From: Acidobacteriota bacterium
GTDB taxonomy: Bacteria > Acidobacteriota > Vicinamibacteria > Vicinamibacterales > Fen-181
Direction: 5' to 3'
NCBI GenBank assembly: GCA_003157675.1
Contig: PMKG01000310.1
Coordinates: forward strand, 1-7,830
DNA length: 7,830 nucleotides
Under the pieces are notes generated by a model that worked only from the letters and a program-made list of their open reading frames with translations, did no database searches and was not told the origin of the DNA. Every line of letters starts with the position of its first letter. Positions within the stretch are counted from its first letter, which is position 1. Below are positions 1-5,695 of this stretch, in pieces. Position numbers and translations under genes: made by a program.

Positions 1-1569
1 AGGCGGCTGAAGGCCATCGGGGTGCGCTACGTCTTCGATATTCTCAGCGGCCAGATTCTGGCGACGGTCGAGGCCCTGGAGGCGTACGGAATCCGCTTCG
101 TCCTCGTGAGCCACGAAATGAGTGCCGCCTTCATGTCCGACGTGGTCGGTCGCCTCACCGGTGTGTCCGGCGTGGCCTTGGCCACCCTGGGGCCAGGGGC
201 GACGAACCTGACCACGGAGGTTGGGGACGCCTTCCTGGATCGCTCGCCGTGCCTGATCGTGACGGGCCAGGTCCCGTCGGGCCAGTTCGGCCGACGCGTC
301 CAGATGCACGTCGACCACCAGCAGCTCTTCAGGCCGCTCACCAAGGGGAGCTTCCTGCTGGCGCCTGGGCGGATCCTCGAGACGCTGGATCGCGCCGTCC
401 GGTTAGCCCTGGCCGAGCCGCCGGGGCCGGTTCACCTGGATCTCCTGGAAGATTTCGCCGTCGCTTCCGCGACGGAGAAGCGGACGGCGCCCTGCCGACC
501 CCTCCGAGAGGAGCGGGTCCGGCTGCGGGAACTTCCGGGCGCCGTGAGGGCACTCGGTCGGACGAGACGCCCTGTAGCCGCCCTGGGCCTCGGCGCGGCG
601 AGGTCGGGCCTCGGGCGTTCCATCCGGCGTTTCCTGGAGCGCCATCGGATTCCCTATGTGACCACCATGATGGGGAAAGGGGTGATCCCGGACGGTCATC
701 CCCTGTGTATCGGAGTCGTCGGCCGCGCGCGGTATCGCTGGGTCCAAGACTTCCTGAAGGACGCCGACCTCGTCTTGGGCATCGGCTACGATACGGTCGA
801 GATCGGCTACGAGGACTGGATGCCGGATGTGCCCCTCATCCATCTGGACCGCGAGCCGGCCGACGCGGACTCTCGGGTCCGGGTGGCGGCGGAGCTGACG
901 GGCGACCACGGGACGGCCCTGGACGCCCTGAATGCGGCGGGGCGCGGCCGGACCGCCTGGGATCTTGAGGCGATCCGGCGGTTTCGCGTCCGACTCGCCA
1001 AGAGCCTGCGGCCGACCTCGCGGCGCTTTCATCCGCACCAGGTCGTGGACCTCCTGCGGGCGTGGCTGCCCGCCAGCGGCATTCTGACTTGCGACGTCGG
1101 CGCCCACACGCACATCGTGGCGGCCCAGTGGCCGGTGCCGCGGTCGGGGATGCTGTTGGTGTCGAACGGCTGGTCCTCGATGGGCTTCTCGATCCCGGCC
1201 GCGATCGCCGCCAGGCTGGTCTGCCCGGGGCGGCAGGTGGTGGCGTGTCTCGGTGACGGCGGCTACCTGATGATGGTGGGCGAGATCAACACGGCCGTCC
1301 GGCTGCGCCTGCCGGTCGTCTTCGTCGTCTTTCGCGACAGGTACCTGAGCCTCATCCGCGTGAAGCAGACGCGGCGGCATTTCGCGTGGTCGGGCGTGCA
1401 GCTCTACGGCGACGGCTATCGTGCGAGCGACACGCTGTTCGGCGCGCCGGTCGTCGTGGCCGAGAGCGAGACCGCGTTTCGCGCTGCGTTCGCGCAGGCG
1501 CTCATCGCCGACGGCCCGGTCGTCATCGAGGCGGTTGTCGATCCGGCGGAGTACGACGAGATCGTGTGA
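1..1569 (+). CDS. Thiamine-diphosphate enzyme, acetolactate synthase-like (5' partial)
   Basis: ThDP-dependent enzyme of the acetolactate synthase/pyruvate-oxidase-like superfamily, probably joining or decarboxylating 2-keto acids in the cytoplasm. The reading frame is open from base 1. The GTG at 22 is probably internal, because family members have about 20 more residues before the equivalent of this point. Numbering from that GTG: the Pyr domain has the expected catalytic Glu (E32, in SHEMSAAFM) and the LGPGATNL motif (56-63). A weak central domain follows at about 170-310. The PP domain holds SMGFSIPAAIA (386-396) and the metal/diphosphate motif beginning G411-D412-G413. The usual Asn-Asn pair is Arg438-Asp439 here, so Asp occupies the metal-ligand position, a variant also seen in other ALS-like proteins. 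The usual GIPG turn is DILSG (6-10). There is no small ALS subunit gene beside it, so branched-chain amino-acid synthesis is not supported, and the substrate is unknown. The stop is TGA at 1567-1569, and a repeat island begins 14 bp later. Confidence 0.9.
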   Translation, partial: RRLKAIGVRYVFDILSGQILATVEALEAYGIRFVLVSHEMSAAFMSDVVGRLTGVSGVALATLGPGATNLTTEVGDAFLDRSPCLIVTGQVPSGQFGRRVQMHVDHQQLFRPLTKGSFLLAPGRILETLDRAVRLALAEPPGPVHLDLLEDFAVASATEKRTAPCRPLREERVRLRELPGAVRALGRTRRPVAALGLGAARSGLGRSIRRFLERHRIPYVTTMMGKGVIPDGHPLCIGVVGRARYRWVQDFLKDADLVLGIGYDTVEIGYEDWMPDVPLIHLDREPADADSRVRVAAELTGDHGTALDALNAAGRGRTAWDLEAIRRFRVRLAKSLRPTSRRFHPHQVVDLLRAWLPASGILTCDVGAHTHIVAAQWPVPRSGMLLVSNGWSSMGFSIPAAIAARLVCPGRQVVACLGDGGYLMMVGEINTAVRLRLPVVFVVFRDRYLSLIRVKQTRRHFAWSGVQLYGDGYRASDTLFGAPVVVAESETAFRAAFAQALIADGPVVIEAVVDPAEYDEIV

Positions 1570-1583
1570 AACAGCCATGTCAA

Positions 1584-1653
1584 CGCAGGGCTGCCCTTCG
1601 ACAAGCTCAGGGCACCCCGAGCAACGTCGAGGGCTGAAGCCCTGCGCTATCTG
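1584..1653 (+). repeat. 70-bp palindromic intergenic element, copy 1
   Basis: The outer arms CGCAGGGCT (1584-1592) and AGCCCTGCG (1638-1646) are perfect reverse complements. An inner hairpin is formed by TGCCCT (1592-1597) and AGGGCA (1608-1613), around the CTTCGACAAGCTCAGG core that is frequent in intergenic DNA of environmental bacteria. The element reappears reverse-complemented at 5160-5229 with only two mismatches in 70 positions. Its right end, the 18-mer GAAGCCCTGCGCTATCTG, is also found unchanged at 5575-5592. It starts 14 bp after the ThDP-enzyme stop and so could act as a transcript-end hairpin, but there is no U-tract. Confidence 0.85.
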
Positions 1654-1685
1654 CAGATCTTGCGGAGATTCCCAGATAGCGCAGG
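1641..1685. repeat. 13-bp perfect stem-loop built on the element end
   Basis: CCTGCGCTATCTG (1641-1653) pairs perfectly with CAGATAGCGCAGG (1673-1685) across a 19-nt loop. The left arm is also the right end of the 70-bp element, where it pairs with 1584-1592. The same strand can therefore take part in two mutually exclusive hairpins. The right arm looks like a partial extra copy of the element end in opposite orientation. Confidence 0.75.
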
Positions 1686-1701
1686 CGTTCAGGCGCGCCG
1701 G

Positions 1702-1736
1702 TAGGCAACCCTAAAGGGTCGCCCTGCAGATGCCTA
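1702..1736. repeat. Nested mini-hairpin (ACCC-TAAA-GGGT)
   Basis: ACCC-TAAA-GGGT (1708-1719) is a 4-bp stem with a 4-nt loop. An outer 6-bp stem, TAGGCA (1702-1707) with TGCCTA (1731-1736), encloses it. CGCCCT follows the inner hairpin, matching the CGCCCTAC that follows the related hairpins at 5657 and 5701. It belongs to the mini-hairpin family described at 5610-5726. Confidence 0.5.
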
Positions 1737-1820
1737 TCGCCTGCTGCTTCCTGCCGGCCGCCAGTCGCGAGCTGCAATAACCGGATAGACCTTCTCCGTC
1801 CGAGCGTCGAGAATGGCCCT

Positions 1821-2741
1821 ATGGCGATCGAGGCGAACCCGCTCCCGCAGTCCCCGAGTGGTCGTGGCGTGTCGCAGGCGACGCGCGCGGCCGCGACGTC
1901 CGAACTCGTCGGCCGCGCCTGCGCGATGGTGCAGGCGTCGGCCAAAGGCCGGCCGCCGTCGCTCGCCGGCCTGGCCCGGCGTCTCGGCGTGAGCCCCTTC
2001 CAGCTTCACCGCGCGTTCCGCGCCACGCTCGACATCTCGCCGAAGCAGTACGCCGAGGCCCTACGCGCCGGCCGCCTTAAGACGCTGCTGCGCGACAACC
2101 AGCCGGTCACCGCCGCCCTTTACGAAGCGGGCTACGGATCGAGCAGCCGGCTCTACGAACGCTCCGACGCGGAGCTGGGCATGACGCCGGACGCGTATCG
2201 GCGCGGAGGATCGGGCATGCACATTCACTACACCGTCGTCCGCTCGGCGCTCGGACAGTTGCTCGTGGCCGCCACCGAACGCGGCGTCTGCAGCATCAAG
2301 CTCGGCGACGCCGCCCGCGACCTCGAGGCGGATCTCCGGCGCGAGTACCCGAGCGCGACGATCGACCGCGACCTCGGCCGCCTGTCGCCGGCAGTGACGA
2401 GCCTGCTCGACTTCCTGGCGGGGCAGCGGCCGCCGGAGAGCCTGCCGCTCGACGTCCAGGGCACCGCGTTCGAGCGGCGCGTCTGGCGGTACCTCCAGCG
2501 GATTCCCCTCGGCCGGACCCGTTCCTACGGCGAGGTGGCGCGGGCCATCGGCCAGCCGGGGGCGGCGCGCGCCGTCGGGCGAGCGTGCGCGGTCAACCAC
2601 GCCGCTCTCGTCATCCCCTGCCACCGCGTCGTTTCGGCAAGCGGAGCGCCGGGCGGCTATCATTGGGGAGAGGCGCGCAAGAAGCGCCTGCTGGATATCG
2701 AGCAGGGGCTCGTTGGAGCCGGAAAGGCATCGCGACCGTAG
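1821..2741 (+). CDS. ada: Ada-like protein: AraC-type HTH plus O6-methylguanine-DNA methyltransferase, no N-terminal zinc domain
   Basis: 306 aa. Removes alkyl groups from O6-alkylguanine in DNA by irreversible transfer to its own cysteine. Residues about 28-128 are an AraC-type double helix-turn-helix (PSLAGLARRLGVSPFQLHRAF, then the second helix ending in GMTPDAYRRGG), as in the DNA-binding part of Ada. Residues about 132-294 are the methyltransferase: the RSYGEVA DNA-contact segment, RAVGRACAVN, the active site IPCHRV with acceptor Cys267, and GGYHWGEARKKRLL, closest to the Ada C-terminus. E. coli Ada (354 aa) starts with a four-cysteine zinc domain that senses methyl phosphotriesters. Here only about 27 unrelated residues precede the HTH, and the upstream DNA is repeat sequence, so this protein cannot sense damage in the classical way. 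The ATG at 1821 lacks a clear ribosome-binding site, and a later GTG is possible. Its stop overlaps the next gene's start by one base. Confidence 0.9.
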   Translation: MAIEANPLPQSPSGRGVSQATRAAATSELVGRACAMVQASAKGRPPSLAGLARRLGVSPFQLHRAFRATLDISPKQYAEALRAGRLKTLLRDNQPVTAALYEAGYGSSSRLYERSDAELGMTPDAYRRGGSGMHIHYTVVRSALGQLLVAATERGVCSIKLGDAARDLEADLRREYPSATIDRDLGRLSPAVTSLLDFLAGQRPPESLPLDVQGTAFERRVWRYLQRIPLGRTRSYGEVARAIGQPGAARAVGRACAVNHAALVIPCHRVVSASGAPGGYHWGEARKKRLLDIEQGLVGAGKASRP

Positions 2742-3976
2742 TGACCGTGTCTCCGACCGTTCTCGTCATCGGAGCCGGGCCCGCCGGATCCACGGCGGCG
2801 CGGGCGCTGTCGCTCGGCGGCGCCCGAGTCCGCCTGCTCGAGCGCGCGCGCTTCCCGCGGAACAAGCCGTGTGGCGGCGGCCTCACCTCGCGTGCGCTCG
2901 TCCGGTTCCCGCACCTCGGCCCCGCTCTCGATCGAATCACCACGCACCGGATTTCGCGCCTCTACCTCGAAGGGCCGTCAGGCGCCGGCGTCGTCCTGAC
3001 ATCGCCCATGCCGGCCGTCGTGACGATCCGCCGTGCGGAGTTCGACAACCTGCTGGCGCGGTTGGCGGTCGAAGCCGGGGCCGACCTGGTCGAGAACGCC
3101 TGGGTGTCCAGGGCTGAGGCGGACGAGGACGGCGCGCTTGTCGTCGCGCGGGACGGCCGCGAGTTCCGCGCCGACTACCTGGTGGCCGCCGACGGCGTCA
3201 ATGGAGTCGTGACGAGGAGACTGGGGCTGCACGCCGGCTGGGACGAATCGAGCGTGGCGCTGGACATGATGGAGGAGGCGCCGACGGAACGGCTGCGCGC
3301 CCTCGACCCCGACACGCTCTGGGTGTCCTACGGGCAGGGCGGGGCGGACGGCTATGGCTACATCTTTCCCAAGCGCGACCACACCAATGTCGGCATCGGC
3401 TGCCTGCAATCCCATTTCCGCGCGCGCATCACGGTCACGCCTTACGAGATGCAGCAGCGGTTCGTCGGGGAACTCCGCCGGCGCGGCCTGGTGGCCGGCG
3501 CGTCGAGCCGCGGCGACTTCACGCCGTACCGCATCCCGATGAGCGGCCCGATTCGCCGGACCGGGCGCGGCCGGGCCCTCGTCGCGGGCGATGCGGGCGG
3601 GTTCGTCAATGCGTACACGGCCGAGGGGATCTACTACGCCATGGTCACCGGCGAGCTGGCGGCGAGGGCCATCCTCGCCGACGCCGCGTTCGACGACCCC
3701 CGCCGCGGGATGACGGCGGCCGAGCGGTACGAAGACGCGTGGCGGAGGGAGATCGGCGGCGAACTGCGCGACTCCCTCCTCATCCAGCGATATCTGTTCC
3801 GCGACCCGGCCCGCATCGACGGCATCGTCAGAAACGCGAAGGCCTGCCGCGACGTCACGGACCTCATCATCGCCTACGCGATGGGCACGATTCCGTACTC
3901 GGAGGCCCGCTGGCGCATCCTGCGGCGGTTCCCCCGCGTCGTCTTCCGGCTGGCGCGCGTCGCGCTGTCGGCCTGA
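2741..3976 (+). CDS. Geranylgeranyl reductase family FAD-dependent oxidoreductase
   Basis: 411 aa from GTG 2741. A flavoprotein of the family that saturates isoprenoid chains (chlorophyll/bacteriochlorophyll geranylgeranyl, archaeal-type lipids, menaquinone tails). Features in order: FAD dinucleotide motif GAGPAGS (11-17); KPCGGGL (42-48) with the family's conserved Cys44; RRAEFD (97-102); AADGVNG (149-155); the family signature GYGYIFPK-RDHTNVGIG (204-220); a second FAD motif GD (283-284) followed by AEGI (294-297); and a basic C-terminal stretch (390-411) that could lie on the membrane surface. The reading frame stays open upstream to 2585, but that part overlaps the Ada-like gene and has no family similarity. 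GTG 2741 shares a base with the Ada-like stop (TAGTG), and GTG 2747 is an alternative start. A weak purine-rich site lies at 2721-2727. No pigment or lipid genes are adjacent, so the substrate is not determined. The gene ends 4 bp from the convergent cytochrome gene. Confidence 0.9.
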   Translation: MTVSPTVLVIGAGPAGSTAARALSLGGARVRLLERARFPRNKPCGGGLTSRALVRFPHLGPALDRITTHRISRLYLEGPSGAGVVLTSPMPAVVTIRRAEFDNLLARLAVEAGADLVENAWVSRAEADEDGALVVARDGREFRADYLVAADGVNGVVTRRLGLHAGWDESSVALDMMEEAPTERLRALDPDTLWVSYGQGGADGYGYIFPKRDHTNVGIGCLQSHFRARITVTPYEMQQRFVGELRRRGLVAGASSRGDFTPYRIPMSGPIRRTGRGRALVAGDAGGFVNAYTAEGIYYAMVTGELAARAILADAAFDDPRRGMTAAERYEDAWRREIGGELRDSLLIQRYLFRDPARIDGIVRNAKACRDVTDLIIAYAMGTIPYSEARWRILRRFPRVVFRLARVALSA

Positions 3977-3980
3977 CGGC

Positions 3981-4997
3981 CTATTTCCTCTCTACCGCGA
4001 GCCGGGCGAGCTGGTCCTTCGTCAGCGGCGACGAGAAGCCCGAAAACGCCACGACCGGAGGCTGCGGATTGGGGAGCGGCACCCACTTCGCGCCGTCCTT
4101 GGTGAGGAAGGCGACCTTCCACGCGGCCGGGTTCGAGACGGGGACGATGCCGGTGGCCGTCGTCAACTCGCCGCGCTCGAAGCGCGAGAGGATGAAGGTG
4201 CCGGCGACGACCGCCTTCACATTGGCGGTGCCGTGGCACTCGGCGCACGTCCGCCCTTCCTTGACGATTTTGTGCCCGAAGGCCGGGCCCACCGTGACGG
4301 CCGTCCCGTTCTTGTAGACGTAGGTCAGCACGTTGGCGAGCTTCACGCGGCCGCCGTGGTTGGCCAGGTACACCGGGCCGTCGTGCCGGATGGACGCCTC
4401 AGGCACCCCGGCGAGGCGCGAGTCGATGTGGCAGTTGAAGCAGGCCCGGATCTCGTGCGTGTGACACGCGCTGCAGTCCACCTTCCCCTGGTGCACCGTG
4501 TGGCTGCGCGATTTCGAAACATCCTTGTGGCAGTTCTCGCAGCGGGTCTGCACCGCCCCTTCCTGCCACTCGCTGTTGTACGGCGTGCCGTCGCCATGGA
4601 TGTCTCGCACGGGGTGGCAGTCGAGGCACGTCATCCCCCTGCGCACGTGAACGTCCACGTCCTTCGGGTCGGGCGCGCCGTGGCAGGGCTCACACGCCTT
4701 TTCGGCCTTCGCCCGCGACACCGGGGAGACGACCTTGCCAGTGGCATCGACGTCGTGGCAGACGCCGCAGGTCCTCGCGTGGCAGGCGTCCTTCGTGCAG
4801 CCGAGGCGGTCGGCGGGGAAGCCGGTCAGCTTGCGCAGCCCGTGGTCGTAGGCGAAGACGAGCCCCTGGTTCGTCACGTGGAGGCTCTTGCTGTAGTCGG
4901 CGGGAGTGGGTGCCGGAGCCGGCTTCTGCGCCAGGGCGACGGCTGAAGGCAGGAGGATGAGAGCAGCTGCCAAACAAATGGTGGAGCGAGGTCGCAT
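3981..4997 (-). CDS. Exported multiheme cytochrome c (seven CXXCH plus one CX4CH)
   Basis: 338 aa, starting at ATG 4997. The frame extends further upstream, but this start has an AAGGAG site 7 nt away and opens directly with a signal peptide (residues 1-23, cleavage after ALA). It would act in electron transfer in the periplasm or on the outer surface. Heme attachment sites: CX4CH at 67-73, then CXXCH at 77-81, 102-106, 124-128, 153-157, 175-179, 186-190 and 251-255. All 16 cysteines of the mature protein are in these pairs. Ten further histidines (40, 52, 117, 134, 166, 169, 181, 205, 214, 242) are enough to give every heme a distal ligand. The last about 80 residues have no heme and no membrane anchor. 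No CXXCK or other catalytic-heme variant is seen, so an electron carrier is more likely than an enzyme. I do not recognise a named family. No partner genes (quinone dehydrogenase, porin) are adjacent. Confidence 0.95.
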   Translation of the reverse strand: MRPRSTICLAAALILLPSAVALAQKPAPAPTPADYSKSLHVTNQGLVFAYDHGLRKLTGFPADRLGCTKDACHARTCGVCHDVDATGKVVSPVSRAKAEKACEPCHGAPDPKDVDVHVRRGMTCLDCHPVRDIHGDGTPYNSEWQEGAVQTRCENCHKDVSKSRSHTVHQGKVDCSACHTHEIRACFNCHIDSRLAGVPEASIRHDGPVYLANHGGRVKLANVLTYVYKNGTAVTVGPAFGHKIVKEGRTCAECHGTANVKAVVAGTFILSRFERGELTTATGIVPVSNPAAWKVAFLTKDGAKWVPLPNPQPPVVAFSGFSSPLTKDQLARLAVERK

Positions 4998-5004
4998 GAC
5001 GTGA

Positions 5005-5010
5005 CTCCTT
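5005..5010 (-). promoter_or_regulatory. Ribosome-binding site of the multiheme cytochrome gene
   Basis: Read on the minus strand this is AAGGAG, 7 nt before ATG 4997. It decides the start in favour of the signal-peptide methionine over the upstream in-frame ATG near 5090. Confidence 0.85.
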
Positions 5011-5098
5011 GGCGGGGGCTTGTCCGCCGTGGCCCCGCCGTCGCCCGTTGGGCTATAGCGGGGCGGAGGCGGACGGCGCGTATGGTACACGAAAAGGG

Positions 5099-5119
5099 CT
5101 CATGGCTCACGGCTCATGG
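5099..5119 (-). repeat. Heptad repeat, three units (TGAGCC family)
   Basis: Three consecutive 7-bp units CTCATGG, CTCACGG, CTCATGG. Read on the minus strand they give the RTGAGCC type, the same unit as the longer array at 5743-5798, but in opposite orientation. Confidence 0.7.
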
Positions 5120-5159
5120 CCTGTCACGACCGCGGCTGACGGCCGTGCGCACTTTGAAT

Positions 5160-5229
5160 CAGATAGCGCAGGGCTTCACCCCTCGACGTTGCTCGGGGTG
5201 CCCTGAGCTTGTCGAAGGGCAGTCCTGCG
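5160..5229 (-). repeat. 70-bp palindromic intergenic element, copy 2 (inverted)
   Basis: The reverse complement matches 1584-1653 at 68 of 70 positions. One mismatch is in the outer arm and one is beside GTCGAGGG. The identity stops abruptly on both sides, which defines the element limits. No target-site duplication was recognised. Confidence 0.85.
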
Positions 5230-5296
5230 CGTCACGATCTGCATTATCTTTGCGGCGCCCTCCGTCTATGGCCCGTCCGATCATGGAGGGATGGAA

Positions 5297-5593
5297 ATGA
5301 AGGCACTCCAGGCAATCGCCTTCATGCTCCTCTTTCAACTGTTATGCGGCCAGGCCGCGCCTGCTGTCGGCGGTCGCGATGGCGGCTCGCGGGGCGAGCG
5401 CGGAGTGACTGACAGGCCACGACCGGGCGGAGCCGGCAGCGACGCGCCCGGCCCTGCCGGCGACGCATTGTGGCGGCGTTCCGTCCCTGCTGCGCAGGGC
5501 TGCCCGCCTTCGCGCGAAGCGCTTCGGCGAGGCCTCGCCAAAACCCGCGAGAAGACCACCGCGGGTGGCGGCGGGAAGCCCTGCGCTATCTGA
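5297..5593 (+). CDS. Possible small exported protein, or gene remnant ending in a repeat
   Basis: 98 codons from ATG 5297. GGAGGG (5285-5290) sits 6 nt before this ATG, a good ribosome-binding site. The first about 24 residues (MKALQAIAFMLLFQLLCGQA onward) look like a signal peptide: a Lys, a hydrophobic run, then AAPA. After that the translation is low-complexity Gly/Arg/Pro. From 5493 onward it is simply the palindromic repeat read through, ending KPCAI. Two readings are possible: a real secreted-protein gene whose 3' end was replaced by the repeat, or a chance ORF. The good start signal plus signal peptide favours a remnant of a real gene. No function can be given. Confidence 0.3.
   Translation: MKALQAIAFMLLFQLLCGQAAPAVGGRDGGSRGERGVTDRPRPGGAGSDAPGPAGDALWRRSVPAAQGCPPSREALRRGLAKTREKTTAGGGGKPCAI
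5493..5592 (+). repeat. Palindromic element with shared ends and a different core
   Basis: The left end CGCAGGGCTGCCC (5493-5505) and the right end GAAGCCCTGCGCTATCTG (5575-5592) are identical to the ends of the 70-bp element at 1584-1653. GCGCAGGGCT (5492-5501) pairs perfectly with AGCCCTGCGC (5577-5586). The core (5506-5574) is unrelated to that of the other copies. It contains a 12-bp palindrome (5515-5526), a 14-bp palindrome GGCGAGGCCTCGCC (5526-5539), and a 7-bp stem ACCCGCG/CGCGGGT (5543-5549 with 5560-5566). Confidence 0.75.
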
Positions 5594-5609
5594 TGGAATT
5601 CCCGATCCG

Positions 5610-5621
5610 CCCCTGAAGGGG
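5610..5621 (+). repeat. Mini-hairpin CCCC-TGAA-GGGG
   Basis: A 4-bp stem with a TGAA loop, followed by ACGGCCTAC. The loop and the trailing CCTAC match the hairpins at 5657 and 5701 while the stem bases differ. Confidence 0.5.
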
Positions 5622-5651
5622 ACGGCCTACATTGTGCTCGCGTCATGCGTT

Positions 5652-5682
5652 CGGCAGGCCTGAAGGCCCGCCCTACGTACGG
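5652..5682 (+). repeat. 31-bp direct repeat with GGCC-TGAA-GGCC hairpin, unit 1
   Basis: Identical to 5696-5726 except at one position (C5671 against T5715), with a repeat period of 44 bp. It contains GGCC-TGAA-GGCC (5657-5668), then CGCCCTACGTACGG. Confidence 0.8.
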
Positions 5683-5695
5683 CTCGATGCCAAGC

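Larger units (their letters stand above)
1570..1820. other. Repeat-filled intergenic island upstream of the Ada-like gene
   Basis: This 251-bp gap contains no credible gene. It holds, in order, a copy of the 70-bp palindromic element, a 13-bp perfect stem that reuses the end of that element, and a nested mini-hairpin. About 80 bp without obvious structure lie before the Ada-like start. No convincing sigma-70 or ECF promoter was seen. If the two-gene unit at 1821-3976 has its own promoter, it must lie in or next to this repeat island. Confidence 0.6.

Noticed and set aside
403..1578. Long minus-strand ORF opposite the ThDP enzyme
   Set aside because: Arg/His/Pro-rich translation without domains. 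It is a GC-rich mirror of a well-supported + strand gene.
1592..1613. Intrinsic terminator of the ThDP-enzyme gene
   Set aside because: A TGCCCT/AGGGCA hairpin is present but no T-tract follows, and the same sequence occurs as a dispersed element elsewhere in the window.
1570..1820. Relic of the Ada N-terminal zinc domain
   Set aside because: The frame upstream of ATG 1821 is open for some distance, but its translation lacks the Cys pattern and arginine-rich RPCRRC-type motif of that domain.
2585..2740. 52-codon upstream extension of the reductase frame
   Set aside because: It overlaps the methyltransferase active-site region of the Ada-like gene, and the FAD motif belongs near the N-terminus in this family.
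4233..4946. Plus-strand ORF opposite the cytochrome
   Set aside because: Val/Ala/His/Arg-rich shadow with no motif or ribosome-binding site. All heme motifs are on the minus strand.
5053..5058. Sigma-70 -10 box for the cytochrome gene (CTATAG)
   Set aside because: No plausible -35 box at 16-18 bp on the minus strand, so the match is probably chance.
1584..5229. Composite transposon or integron cassette bounded by the inverted elements
   Set aside because: No transposase, integrase or target-site duplication is visible. The 70-bp units look like dispersed palindromic repeats rather than insertion-sequence ends.
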